Part shown: one piece after another, positions 38,145 to 46,678 of the stretch | Layout of the letters: each line of letters begins with the position of its first letter | Position numbering within the stretch: the first letter of the stretch is position 1 | NCBI GenBank assembly: GCA_035688265.1 | Contig: DASSNE010000009.1 | Coordinates: 40,557 to 104,556, forward strand | Reading direction: 5' to 3' | DNA from: DASSBR01 sp035688265 | GTDB lineage: Bacteria; Pseudomonadota; Gammaproteobacteria; Natronospirales; DASSBR01 | DNA: 64,000 nucleotides | Program-made: the position numbers and the translations under genes | Notes under the pieces: generated by a model | What the model was told of the DNA's origin: nothing | What the model saw: the letters and a program-made list of their open reading frames with translations, nothing else | Databases searched by the model: none

Positions 38145-38942
38145 ATGGCCAGTGAAGGCACCCGCAGACCGGCAGTCGCCGGCCTGTTTTATCCCGACGA
38201 TCCCGGCGAACTCCGGGACACCGTGACGCACCTGCTGGACGACAACCCGCAGGCTGGCAAAGCGCCCAAAGTCCTGATCGCGCCGCACGCCGGCTACATC
38301 TATTCCGGCCCCGTCGCCGCCCGCGCCTATAACCTGTTGAAGCCGAAGGCATCAACGATCGAGCGGGTGGTGCTGATCGGCCCGTCGCATCGCTGGCCGC
38401 TGAACGGCCTTGCCGTGCCGTCGGCGAGCGCTTTCGCCACCCCGATCGGCGAAGTACCGCTCGACCGCGAGGCGCTCGGTGCGCTGGACGATCTGCCGCA
38501 AGTGCAGGTGTCGGATGAGCCTCACGCGGGCGAGCATAGCCTCGAAGTCCAGTTGCCGTTCCTGCAGATCGTGCTGAATGACTTCAAGCTCGTGCCGCTG
38601 GTCGTCGGCCGCGCCGCCCCGGTTGAAGTCGCCGAAGTGCTCACGCGGCTGTGGGATGGGCCGGAAACGCTGATTGTCGTCAGCTCCGACCTGAGCCATT
38701 ACCATCGCTACGAAGACGCCCGCGCGATCGACGCCAACACCGCGGCGCAAATCATGGCGCGCTCGACACACCTCATCGGCGAGCAGGCCTGCGGCTACCA
38801 GTCGATCAACGGCCTGATGCAGACGCCCCAGTCACGCCCGCTCGACATCCGCCAGCTCGCCCTGCAAAACTCCGGCGACACTGCCGGGCCGAAGCGGCAG
38901 GTCGTCGGCTACGGCGCATTTTCGCTGCACGGCAATGTGTAA
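38145..38942 (+). CDS. amrB: AmmeMemoRadiSam system protein B (Memo family)
   Basis: 265 residues, matching MEMO1/class III dioxygenase-like fold: RRPAVAGLFYPDDP, IAPHAGYIYSGPVAA, IGPSHRWPLNG, EHSLEVQLPFLQ and SSDLSHYHRYEDA, with the metal-type His residues in place. Partner of amrS and the AMMECR1 gene. Biochemical role of the bacterial trio is not established. Confidence 0.93.
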   Translation: MASEGTRRPAVAGLFYPDDPGELRDTVTHLLDDNPQAGKAPKVLIAPHAGYIYSGPVAARAYNLLKPKASTIERVVLIGPSHRWPLNGLAVPSASAFATPIGEVPLDREALGALDDLPQVQVSDEPHAGEHSLEVQLPFLQIVLNDFKLVPLVVGRAAPVEVAEVLTRLWDGPETLIVVSSDLSHYHRYEDARAIDANTAAQIMARSTHLIGEQACGYQSINGLMQTPQSRPLDIRQLALQNSGDTAGPKRQVVGYGAFSLHGNV

Positions 38943-38946
38943 CCAT

Positions 38947-39110
38947 CGTCGTTCCCGCGACCATTCCCCGTCGTTCCCGCGACTATTCCCCGTCATTCCT
39001 GCGACTATTCCCGTCATTCCTGCGAAGGCAGGAATCCAGTCCAATCAGCAGCGGCCCGCGGCCGCACCCATTCTGACTGAATGCCAGCCTTCGCTGGCAT
39101 GACGAAAAGA
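38947..39110. repeat. tandem REP half-sites plus composite REP element
   Basis: About four tandem 21-22 bp units (CGTCGTTCCCGCGACTATTCC type) at 38947-39025 are followed by a full composite element to about 39103: palindrome, GTCCAATCAGC, GCGGCCGC core, CATTCTGACTG, palindrome ending CTGGCATGAC. The tandem units look like the left palindrome arm amplified. Lies between amrB and amrA. Confidence 0.8.
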
Positions 39111-39117
39111 GAGCCCA

Positions 39118-39705
39118 ATGACCTTCGACGAATCAGACCGCCACAACTTACTGGAACTCGCCCGCACCGCCATCCGCGACGGCCTCACCAGCCCCATACC
39201 GCTAGCGCTCCCGGACGTCCCAGCCAAAGGCCCATTGGCCGAACCGGGCGCAAGCTTCGTCACCCTCACGCGCGCGGGCCAGCTACGCGGCTGCCGCGGC
39301 ACGCTCATCCCGATCCAGCCGCTGGCGGCGGACGTGGCATCGAACGCCTTCCTCACCGCGTTCCAGGACCCGCGCTTCCGCCCGCTTGCAGCCGACGAAC
39401 TGGCCGACCTGGCCCTGGAAATCGCAGTACTGTCGCCCCTCGAAGCTCTGCCGCCGCTGACCGAGGCGGAACTACTGGCAACGCTGCGCCCGAACGTCGA
39501 CGGCCTCGTAATAGAAGACGCCGGCCGCCGCGCGACCTTCCTGCCGAAAGTCTGGACCACGCTTGAAGACCCGGCCGAGTTCGTCCGCGAGCTGAAGCGC
39601 AAGGCAGGCTTGCCGGCGACCTACTGGTCGCGCACCATGCGCTGTCACCGCTACACCACCCAAAATTTCAGCGGTGCTTTCACCCTGACCAACAGGCCGG
39701 CATAA
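39118..39705 (+). CDS. amrA: AmmeMemoRadiSam system protein A (AMMECR1 domain)
   Basis: 195 residues, AMMECR1 domain with the signature LRGCRGTLIP and DPRFRPLAADEL, and LKRKAGLPATYWS near the C-terminus. Separated from amrB by 175 bp of repeats but in the same orientation. AMMECR1 proteins are conserved in all domains without a settled function. Confidence 0.93.
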   Translation: MTFDESDRHNLLELARTAIRDGLTSPIPLALPDVPAKGPLAEPGASFVTLTRAGQLRGCRGTLIPIQPLAADVASNAFLTAFQDPRFRPLAADELADLALEIAVLSPLEALPPLTEAELLATLRPNVDGLVIEDAGRRATFLPKVWTTLEDPAEFVRELKRKAGLPATYWSRTMRCHRYTTQNFSGAFTLTNRPA

Positions 39706-39749
39706 GCGCAGCATTGTCAGCAAAAAATGAAGGTTGCGATCAATCCGAT

Positions 39750-40157
39750 TCAATTTTCCAGCGGCGACAATATCGCCAAGGTCGGAAAGTAGCCCCGCAC
39801 GCGCCCGATATCACGAGTCAAAAGCGGAACCTCCCGCACCGCCGCATGCGCTCCGATAAAGAAGTCCGGCAGAACGCCGGTGCGGGTACCTCGCCTTGCG
39901 CGATAGCGACGAAAGGCTTTCCCGGCAAGAAACAGCGCTTCACGTGGCAGTGCTTCATAGGCGACCTCGAACTCCTCCAGCGTCTGCTCGACTGTCGCTA
40001 TATCGTCATACCAGACCGAGAACTCCGAGTAGATGATCGGATTGATCAGCAGTCCGCCGCGATCGGCCGCCAATTCCAGTTGTTCCTGAGACCAATCCGC
40101 CCACTGGGGATCCTCCTGCACGACATCAAGCAGGATGCAGGTATCGACCAGGATCAT
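39750..40157 (-). CDS. vapC: VapC-type PIN-domain ribonuclease toxin
   Basis: 135 residues. PIN-domain acidic residues: Asp in MILVDTCILLDV, Glu in IIYSEFSV, Asp in LPDFFIGAHA and in LLTRDIGR. Mg-dependent RNase whose activity is blocked by the upstream antitoxin; genes overlap by an ATGA junction. Target RNA not predictable. Confidence 0.9.
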   Translation of the reverse strand: MILVDTCILLDVVQEDPQWADWSQEQLELAADRGGLLINPIIYSEFSVWYDDIATVEQTLEEFEVAYEALPREALFLAGKAFRRYRARRGTRTGVLPDFFIGAHAAVREVPLLTRDIGRVRGYFPTLAILSPLEN

Positions 40158-40429
40158 TGCAGCCCTGGGTCGTGCGTATCGGCCTCATAACCCCGCAGCA
40201 GACGCATCAGCTCATCCGTCGACTTCCCTGTGCCGAGGCTGCCCCGTAACCTGCTGAAGCGCCCCTCCGGCCGCGATGGCAGTCCGCGAGTATCCCGATG
40301 AACAATCACTTCGCCGTTTGGACCAAGATCGAAACGCACGGCTGAACCTGGCCGCAGCCCGAGATAATCCCTGATTTTCTTCGGCACGGTGACCTGGCCT
40401 TTGCTTGTAAGCGTACTCATGGTATTCAC
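40154..40429 (-). CDS. vapB: AbrB/VapB-type antitoxin
   Basis: 91 residues (82 or so if the ATG at 40420 is used). Swapped-hairpin AbrB domain: STLTSKGQVTVPKKIRDYLGLRPG, then a flexible C-terminal toxin-binding tail. Binds DNA and neutralises the PIN toxin. An inverted repeat GTATTAC-N14-GTAATAC at 40438-40465 lies just upstream and is a plausible autoregulatory operator. Confidence 0.9.
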   Translation of the reverse strand: MNTMSTLTSKGQVTVPKKIRDYLGLRPGSAVRFDLGPNGEVIVHRDTRGLPSRPEGRFSRLRGSLGTGKSTDELMRLLRGYEADTHDPGLQ

Positions 40430-40437
40430 ACAGTTAG

Positions 40438-40465
40438 GTATTACACATACGTCATAAAGTAATAC
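40438..40465. promoter_or_regulatory. probable vapBC operator
   Basis: Perfect 7-bp arms GTATTAC / GTAATAC with a 14-bp spacer, 9 bp upstream of vapB. Confidence 0.5.
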
Positions 40466-40598
40466 TTCAGCGCGGGAATTGCAACGACTGGCTTTCAGCG
40501 AGCCCCTTAGCTATCCATGCTGTACCAAGCTCCGGAAAGGCTCATAATAATAGATATCGACCGTCGCGTTATCGGCGAGCCACCAGAGGATTATCGCA

Positions 40599-41231
40599 AT
40601 GTTGTTTGCCAGAAGGACGGATATTCCTACCCAAGCAGAAGCCCTGCCGGGCCGCGACACGCCGCTCGACGTCCCCAACGAGCACTACGTCAACGGCCAC
40701 CCGATCAAGCCGCCGTTCCCGGAAGGCCTGGAACAGGCGATGTTCGCCATGGGCTGCTTCTGGGGCTCGGAGCGCCTGTTCTGGCAACTGGAAGGCGTTT
40801 ACTCCACCGCGTCCGGCTACGCCGGCGGCTACACGCCGAACCCGACCTACGAAGAAGTCTGCACCGGCCGCACCGCCCACGCCGAAACCGTGCTGGTGGT
40901 CTACGATCCCGCAGTCATCAGCTACGCGCAGCTATTGAAGGCATTCTGGGAATCGCACGACCCGACCCAAGGCATGCGCCAGGGCGGTGACATCGGCGCG
41001 CAATACCGCTCGATCATCTTCACCCTGAACGACGCGCAGCGGCAGGCGGCCGAAGCCTCGCGCGACGAATACGAGCGCGCGCTGAAAGCGGCAGGGCAGG
41101 ACGCGGTAACGACCCAGATCCGCGAAGCGCCGGAGTTCTACTACGCCGAAGGCTATCACCAGCAGTACCTGGCGAAGAATCCCGCTGGCTATTGTGGGTT
41201 GAAAGGTACCGGTGTTAGCTGCGCGATTTAG
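40599..41231 (+). CDS. msrA: peptide-methionine (S)-S-oxide reductase
   Basis: 210 residues. Catalytic Cys in AMGCFWGSERLFW, with GYAGGYTPNPTYEEVCTGRTAHAE and FWESHDPTQGMRQGGDIGAQYRS, and a resolving Cys near the C-terminus (YCGLKGTGVSC). An N-terminal extension of about 45 residues precedes the core and has no signal peptide. Repairs oxidised methionine in proteins using thioredoxin. Confidence 0.95.
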   Translation: MLFARRTDIPTQAEALPGRDTPLDVPNEHYVNGHPIKPPFPEGLEQAMFAMGCFWGSERLFWQLEGVYSTASGYAGGYTPNPTYEEVCTGRTAHAETVLVVYDPAVISYAQLLKAFWESHDPTQGMRQGGDIGAQYRSIIFTLNDAQRQAAEASRDEYERALKAAGQDAVTTQIREAPEFYYAEGYHQQYLAKNPAGYCGLKGTGVSCAI

Positions 41232-41252
41232 GTCGTAAAGAGGGGCACCCCC

Positions 41253-42203
41253 ATCGAGGCAACAGGAACGGCGGTCGACAGCACCAATATTGCCGCCATC
41301 ACGGTCACGTACCACCCGGATCCCCGGGCACTGATGCGTCAGGTTGACGCCTTGCCGAAAGACATGCTGCTTGTCATCATCGACAACGCGTCCAGCGACG
41401 CAGAGTTTGCCGACATCGAACGCATAGCGGCCGCTCATCCGCAGGTGCTTCTGCTTCGTAACGATGAGAACATCGGCTTGGCTGCTGCCGTCAATAAAGC
41501 CGTCGATTACCTGGCAGAGACAGACTCCGCACGCGAGTTCATTCTCTTGCTGGATCAGGACAGTGAACCGCAAGCGGGTTCGATCAAACAGCTTCTGACC
41601 GCATTCCTGCGACTGGAGCGAGCAGGCGTGCGGGTGGGCTGCGTCGGGCCAAGGCTGTTAGACACAAGAACCGGCCTGCAACATGGTTTTCACTGCATAC
41701 GCGGGTGGCGATGGTCTCGGCGTTTTCCCGCGGAAGACGAGTCGGAACCTGTCGAATGCGCTAACCTCAACGGCAGCGGAACGTTGATGAGAACTGCATT
41801 GTTTCAGGAACTAAAGGGGCTTGATGCGTCGCTGTTTATCGACCATGTCGACACCGAATGGGCATTTCGGGTATTGGCCCATGGCCACCGCCTGTTTGGA
41901 ATTCCTCAAGCCGTTTTTCAACACAATATGGGAGACGATAGCTTACGCATTTGGTTTTTTGGTTGGCGTGTCTGGCCGCATCGATCGCCGTTGCGGCATT
42001 ATTATTTATTTCGCAATGCCATCGTCCTAATGAAGAGAGACTATGTGCCTGCAGTATGGAAAGTTTGGGCGCATGCGAAGTTGCTGCTTACGCTATTGAT
42101 TCATGGTGTGTTCGACCCAGAACGCGTGAAACAGGTTGATTGTATGATGAAAGGACTTAGAGAAGGGTGGAGTCGTGCACCGAAAAGACGCAGGCTAAAT
42201 TAA
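41253..42203 (+). CDS. family 2 glycosyltransferase (rhamnosyltransferase-like), non-standard start
   Basis: About 316 residues if begun at 41253. The first ATG in frame (41334) would cut off the essential first beta-strand (IAAITVTYHPDPRAL), which is conserved in the paralogue next door. Upstream in frame there is no ATG, GTG or TTG before a TAG at 41229; an ATC at 41253 stands 7 bases after AAGAGGGG and is the best-placed start, or a base of ATG is altered. DxD-like site LLLDQDSEP; acceptor-site region FIDHVDTEWAFR. Transfers a sugar to a surface glycan. Confidence 0.8.
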   Translation: MEATGTAVDSTNIAAITVTYHPDPRALMRQVDALPKDMLLVIIDNASSDAEFADIERIAAAHPQVLLLRNDENIGLAAAVNKAVDYLAETDSAREFILLLDQDSEPQAGSIKQLLTAFLRLERAGVRVGCVGPRLLDTRTGLQHGFHCIRGWRWSRRFPAEDESEPVECANLNGSGTLMRTALFQELKGLDASLFIDHVDTEWAFRVLAHGHRLFGIPQAVFQHNMGDDSLRIWFFGWRVWPHRSPLRHYYLFRNAIVLMKRDYVPAVWKVWAHAKLLLTLLIHGVFDPERVKQVDCMMKGLREGWSRAPKRRRLN

Positions 42204-43153
42204 AATTGCAAACCAAAATTGCCGCAATAATTGTGACCTTTCATCCAGATGCACACAAGTTGAGCCGACTGATCTCAAATTTGGCAAATCAAGTGCAGCA
42301 TATTGTCATTGTTGATAATACACCGCTACGCGACGTTGAAGCTGCGGCTGTCCTCAATGATGTAAAACACAGGTTCGACGTCCTAGCTATCGAGCGGCTA
42401 GGGGAGAATCGAGGAGTGGCGACGGCCTTCAACGTTGGCATTGAGTTGAGCTTAGATGCTGGATGTACTCATGTCCTTTTGAGCGATCAAGATAGCGTAC
42501 CGTGCAAAAACATGGTATCGGGGCTCATCAAGACATTGGCAGGGCTGCAGGCAAGTGGCGCAAAGGTGGGCGCAGTGGGCCCTGTCTTTAAAAATACGGT
42601 AGCCCTCCGTGCATTTAAATTCCAAACATGGAAGATTCGGCATCTCTTGTACCAACATCGAGAGCTTAGAGAAAATGAAGACTTTCTTGAGGCTATCGCA
42701 TTAATTAGCTCCGGCTGTCTAATTCCAGCTCAAGTAATTGAGGACGTTGGAATGATGTTGGACGAGCTATTTATAGATTTTGTAGATATCGAATGGTGCT
42801 TTCGAGCGAGTTCGGCTGGATATGGCGTTTACGCTAGCAATCACAGTCAGATGGTGCACGAAATGGGCGACTCATTAATGCGAATATGGCTGTTCCGGTG
42901 GATAAAAAACAGCGAGTACAGCCCGATTCGCTTATATTATCAGTTCAGGAATTCCGCTTATCTTGTGAAACTTAAACATGTCCCGTTAGTCTACAAGATC
43001 GGGTTAGTCCACTTCTGGATTGCAAAAGTATACGCGTACGCATTATTTTCCCCACGAAAAACGACTTCATTGAGGATGATGTTTCACGGACTAAGAGACG
43101 GATTTACAGGTAAACTCGGCCCGTTCATCGGGCGGACTTCGTCGCAACAATAA
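42167..43153 (+). CDS. family 2 glycosyltransferase (rhamnosyltransferase-like)
   Basis: 328 residues, GTG start at 42167 (a TTG at 42206 is an alternative nearer to the conserved IAAIIVTFHPD). Donor site LLSDQDSVPC and FIDFVDIEWCFRAS mark it as a paralogue of the preceding gene, which it overlaps by 37 bp. It is clearly AT-richer than the flanking chromosome, suggesting transfer. Its 3' end overlaps the convergent methyltransferase gene by 29 bp. Confidence 0.88.
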   Translation: MESCTEKTQAKLKLQTKIAAIIVTFHPDAHKLSRLISNLANQVQHIVIVDNTPLRDVEAAAVLNDVKHRFDVLAIERLGENRGVATAFNVGIELSLDAGCTHVLLSDQDSVPCKNMVSGLIKTLAGLQASGAKVGAVGPVFKNTVALRAFKFQTWKIRHLLYQHRELRENEDFLEAIALISSGCLIPAQVIEDVGMMLDELFIDFVDIEWCFRASSAGYGVYASNHSQMVHEMGDSLMRIWLFRWIKNSEYSPIRLYYQFRNSAYLVKLKHVPLVYKIGLVHFWIAKVYAYALFSPRKTTSLRMMFHGLRDGFTGKLGPFIGRTSSQQ

Positions 43154-44207
43154 CTAAATCACTTGCACCTACTGGGCGCAACCAAGCCAAAAGTTCATAC
43201 CAGAACCCGAGACCTTTTTCAAATGCAGTAGCGTGAGCGCGATACGTGAAGAATTCTTCTCTTCGCTTTCCTCGCGAGATCGCAATACTTCCCATCGTTT
43301 CCGCGTATTCGAAGAATCCACGCCGGAGTACCCGTGGTTCACTAAAGCCAGCATCTTTTATCAAATTTATAATTGCTTCGTTAGAAAATACCGTTAAATG
43401 TTGAGGTGGGTGTAGATTGGCGTAGCTAGACCCAAAGTGGTCGTGAATTCTGCATTGAAAACTGGGGGTGCCGAGCCATAGGCGGCCGCCTGGCTTTAGC
43501 CACTTGTAGATATGCGCAAGAAAGTCTTTTGGTTCGTGAACATGTTCAATGACTTGATCACTCGTGACTACGTCAAAGGACCCTTCTACGAACGGCGCAT
43601 CTCGGAAGTCTCCTATCCATATTTCCGCGCCCTCTGCCTTGGCGACTTTCCCAGCATTCGGATCAAAATCTGTACCGAACGCCTTCCATCCAGCTTGGCG
43701 CGCGCGGCTAAGAAAGGCACCGTTACCGCACCCAACGTCGAGTAATCTGTTATGCCCCGGTTGGGGTGGTCTCAGGTGCCGGGCCAAGTGGTCCCATTCG
43801 AGGCGCAAGGGGGATGGGAGCAGATGCATCACCCAGAAACCCCACGGCACTGCGGGCGTGAACTTATAGCCGAACTTACGATTCAAATACGCGTTACGTA
43901 TCGCAACGCGCGAACGCTTCCAAAAGCTTCCCCCGGTCGGCAACGGGTCTGGCTCGTGAGTGAAATAATTTTTATACGCTAGTCCGATTGTTTCGCGCGT
44001 CGGCCGCGGGTCTAGATAGCCGCTTCCGCAACCGCCGCACTTGAACATGGTCCAGTTTCCTGGTGCGTCAAAAACATGATCATTGAGCCCTTCGTAGAAC
44101 CGTTCGCGCGACGTTGAGCCGCAAACCGGGCAATGCCCCATATATTCGAGGCCGTCCACGGGCCAATTGGTTGTTCCGTCGGTGGCTTCCTTTATTCTTG
44201 TACTCAT
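43125..44207 (-). CDS. SAM-dependent methyltransferase with N-terminal zinc ribbon
   Basis: 360 residues. N-terminal zinc ribbon CPVCGS...CGGCGSGYLDPRPT, then a class I methyltransferase fold with LLDVGCGNGAFLSRARQAG (SAM site) and SFDVVTSDQVIEHVHEP. Similar proteins occur in O-antigen and surface-glycan clusters and methylate sugars or lipids. Last gene of a minus-strand run of four glycan genes, 16 bp after the flippase gene. AT-rich relative to the window. Confidence 0.88.
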   Translation of the reverse strand: MSTRIKEATDGTTNWPVDGLEYMGHCPVCGSTSRERFYEGLNDHVFDAPGNWTMFKCGGCGSGYLDPRPTRETIGLAYKNYFTHEPDPLPTGGSFWKRSRVAIRNAYLNRKFGYKFTPAVPWGFWVMHLLPSPLRLEWDHLARHLRPPQPGHNRLLDVGCGNGAFLSRARQAGWKAFGTDFDPNAGKVAKAEGAEIWIGDFRDAPFVEGSFDVVTSDQVIEHVHEPKDFLAHIYKWLKPGGRLWLGTPSFQCRIHDHFGSSYANLHPPQHLTVFSNEAIINLIKDAGFSEPRVLRRGFFEYAETMGSIAISRGKRREEFFTYRAHATAFEKGLGFWYELLAWLRPVGASDLVIVATKSAR

Positions 44208-44223
44208 TAAATATTCTCGCTAT

Positions 44224-45525
44224 TCAAATGCCAATACCCGTCGGCCGTAAATGAATCCGCTGACGAATCCAAAACCATAGTACGATGTTCCAGATAGCAA
44301 GGCTGGCCGCGGTACCGATGGCTGCTCCCGTGACTCCTAAAAGTGGGATCAAAGCCGCGTTAAGAACGATATTCAATACCACTGCCATTCCGGCGCCTAG
44401 CATTGATAACTTTTCATTGCCTGTCATGTTTAAGATTGTGCCAGTTGGGCCGAGCGCCACCTGGACAAGTTGTGCTCCAGCAAGAATCTGCAAGGCTAAT
44501 GCTCCCTCGGCATACCCTGCACCGTAAAGTAGGCTAAGCAATGGCTGGGCAGCAAAAATAAAAACGAGCGCAACCGGGACAGACATGGCAAGTACTCGTC
44601 GAGCAGCGCCTGTCAGGAGCCGTTGCAACAACGCTCGGTTGTTCTCTGCGTAAAGCCGCGCGATGCGGGGCGCGATTACCATATTAGATGCTACAAGAAA
44701 GAAGGTAACAAGTTCGGCTGCACGGGCAGACACCGCATAAATACCAGCGGCATGAGCACCTTCCATCGTCCCGAGCATTATGAGGTCGGCCCTGTTATTG
44801 AGCAGATAAAGCCCACCTAGCCAGATAAATGGGAACGCTGAGCGAAGCCTTGCTGACGGGCGTCGTATTTCTTGGAATGATGCTATCCGGCGAAGTTGCA
44901 ATTCGTTTATGAATAGCGGTACCAGCGCAGCCCCAGTCATCGCAGCTACTACTTCTATCGGGTAGAGAGTTTTTTGGTACGCCCACAATATTGCTAGCGT
45001 TGCGAGCATAATGGTCGGAGCTAAGATGAGCACTGGCCATTGGCTACGTGCTACCCAGCCGAGTGACTGCAGGAGCGATCTCCTGACGTCGCCAAGACTA
45101 TTTAGCAAAGGTAATGGCGCGGCAATTACAAATAACCATCGAGCTCCGGCTGCCGAGGGCAAAAAGACCACACACATCATAAACGCTGCGGTCGCGGCGC
45201 CACTTACCACTATTCGTTTATCGCTCCAAAGGCATAGCGAGCGCACGCTGTGAACTGCTTTTGCGCCCTCTCGAACTAAATAAGCGGGCATGCCTAGTCC
45301 CGCCGGAATCGTCAATACAGCCACCCATGCTAAAACGTAGGCATAGAGACCATATCCATGTGGTCCCAGCACGCGGGCATAAAGCAGGCTTGCCCCGAAT
45401 GCTAATAGCGTTGCCCCTACTTTAAGCGCGGCGGTGTTACCGGCGGAGCGTACCAGCCTCCCGCGCTCTGTCGCGGCGTTAAAATCAGCGCGAAGCGACT
45501 CGCCGAGCGCACGCAGACGCATCAT
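44224..45525 (-). CDS. polysaccharide flippase (Wzx/MATE-like)
   Basis: 433 residues with about 12 membrane helices and the polysaccharide-biosynthesis pattern LKVGATLLAFGASLLYARVL near the N-terminus. Expected to flip lipid-linked sugars across the inner membrane. Start overlaps the GT4 stop (ATGA). In context it would deliver the glycan assembled by the neighbouring transferases. Confidence 0.88.
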   Translation of the reverse strand: MMRLRALGESLRADFNAATERGRLVRSAGNTAALKVGATLLAFGASLLYARVLGPHGYGLYAYVLAWVAVLTIPAGLGMPAYLVREGAKAVHSVRSLCLWSDKRIVVSGAATAAFMMCVVFLPSAAGARWLFVIAAPLPLLNSLGDVRRSLLQSLGWVARSQWPVLILAPTIMLATLAILWAYQKTLYPIEVVAAMTGAALVPLFINELQLRRIASFQEIRRPSARLRSAFPFIWLGGLYLLNNRADLIMLGTMEGAHAAGIYAVSARAAELVTFFLVASNMVIAPRIARLYAENNRALLQRLLTGAARRVLAMSVPVALVFIFAAQPLLSLLYGAGYAEGALALQILAGAQLVQVALGPTGTILNMTGNEKLSMLGAGMAVVLNIVLNAALIPLLGVTGAAIGTAASLAIWNIVLWFWIRQRIHLRPTGIGI

Positions 45526-46676
45526 TCGCTCACCTTAGCCGTCTTCAAAATTTCGAGAAGCCGGTTGTTATACCGCTGCCAAGCAAACGATTCTGCATGT
45601 GCTCGACATGTGGTGGCCGTGATTCCCGTAGAATTTGTCGGGCTCAGGAGATTGAGAATCGCGTATATCAACGCTTCATAGTTGTCGGGCTGTACGAGTA
45701 GGCCGGAACGGCCATTTTTTACCGCATCAGACAGGCCATCGACGTTAAAACCTGCAGTCGGCAGGCCCCGAGCCGCGGCTTCCACCGCAACCATACCAAA
45801 TCCTTCAACGTCATCTCGCTTCCGTATAAGTGGCATGACGAAAACGTCTGACGATCGGTAGAGGTTATCCAGAGCAGAATCATCGGAAATCCGTCCCAGT
45901 AAGCATACATGCTTGTGCAGGTAGTTTTTCTCGATCGCGCTTTTGACATTTGCAAGGACACGGGAATCGCGCTTAAGTGCATCCAGGGCTTCGCCTCCAG
46001 CAATGATGAGCATGATGCTTGGATCGTGTTTTACTAGGCTGGGGAGGGCGCGATCCACGAATTCGGCGAGTCCCTTGCGTGGCACGAGCCTGCCAACGGA
46101 CAGCAGGACGTGACGACGATTCAGGCCATCGGTCGGCATTACTGGGCCAGTTATAGAAGCCGGCAGACTAACGCCGGGATGAAGCACTTCAATCTTGTCG
46201 GCACAAACGCCGGCGTCCCGCGCTAGTCGTGCCGTGTTTGCACTATTGGCTATCACGAGGTCCGACTGTCTGATCGCTGGAAGAAAAAACTTCTGGTAAA
46301 CCGGGTGTGGAACGACGAGATCCAGGCCATGAACTACGGTGACGGCAGCAGCGTTGTGCTTTCTCGCAATTGACAGTGCAATGGGAGATGTCAGTCCGCT
46401 GGCTGCGAAGACGATGTTGGGGCGGTATGCCCGCGCCATCTTGCGGCCGTTGATCCACGCTTCCAAAAGAAAACGCGGGAGCGGTTTCAGTTGGCATTCC
46501 GATACTGGAGTTTCGTGAGTTACGAACTCCCGACATCCTGCAGGTCCGATAAGAGCGCAGTCATAGCGCTCGCGCAAGGCATTGTAGGTGTGAAGAGTAA
46601 GCCGCTCCATTCCGCCTGTCAGCGGCGGAAAATTGCGGGTAACAATCAGCGCTTTGTCGCGCAAATCAGCCGCCAT
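45522..46676 (-). CDS. family 4 glycosyltransferase
   Basis: 384 residues, GT-B fold. N-terminal VTRNFPPLTGGMERLT, middle LLSVGRLVPRKGLAEFV, and EX7E site EGFGMVAVEAAARGLPTAGFNVDGLSD. Probably cytoplasmic, adding a sugar to a lipid-linked intermediate. Two bp downstream of the polyprenyl-phosphate glycosyltransferase gene and coupled to the flippase gene. Confidence 0.9.
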   Translation of the reverse strand: MAADLRDKALIVTRNFPPLTGGMERLTLHTYNALRERYDCALIGPAGCREFVTHETPVSECQLKPLPRFLLEAWINGRKMARAYRPNIVFAASGLTSPIALSIARKHNAAAVTVVHGLDLVVPHPVYQKFFLPAIRQSDLVIANSANTARLARDAGVCADKIEVLHPGVSLPASITGPVMPTDGLNRRHVLLSVGRLVPRKGLAEFVDRALPSLVKHDPSIMLIIAGGEALDALKRDSRVLANVKSAIEKNYLHKHVCLLGRISDDSALDNLYRSSDVFVMPLIRKRDDVEGFGMVAVEAAARGLPTAGFNVDGLSDAVKNGRSGLLVQPDNYEALIYAILNLLSPTNSTGITATTCRAHAESFAWQRYNNRLLEILKTAKVSE

Positions 46677-46678
46677 CC

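Noticed and set aside
42452..42658. 68-residue minus-strand frame inside the second GT2
   Set aside because: Antisense shadow of a well-supported gene, without any supporting signal.
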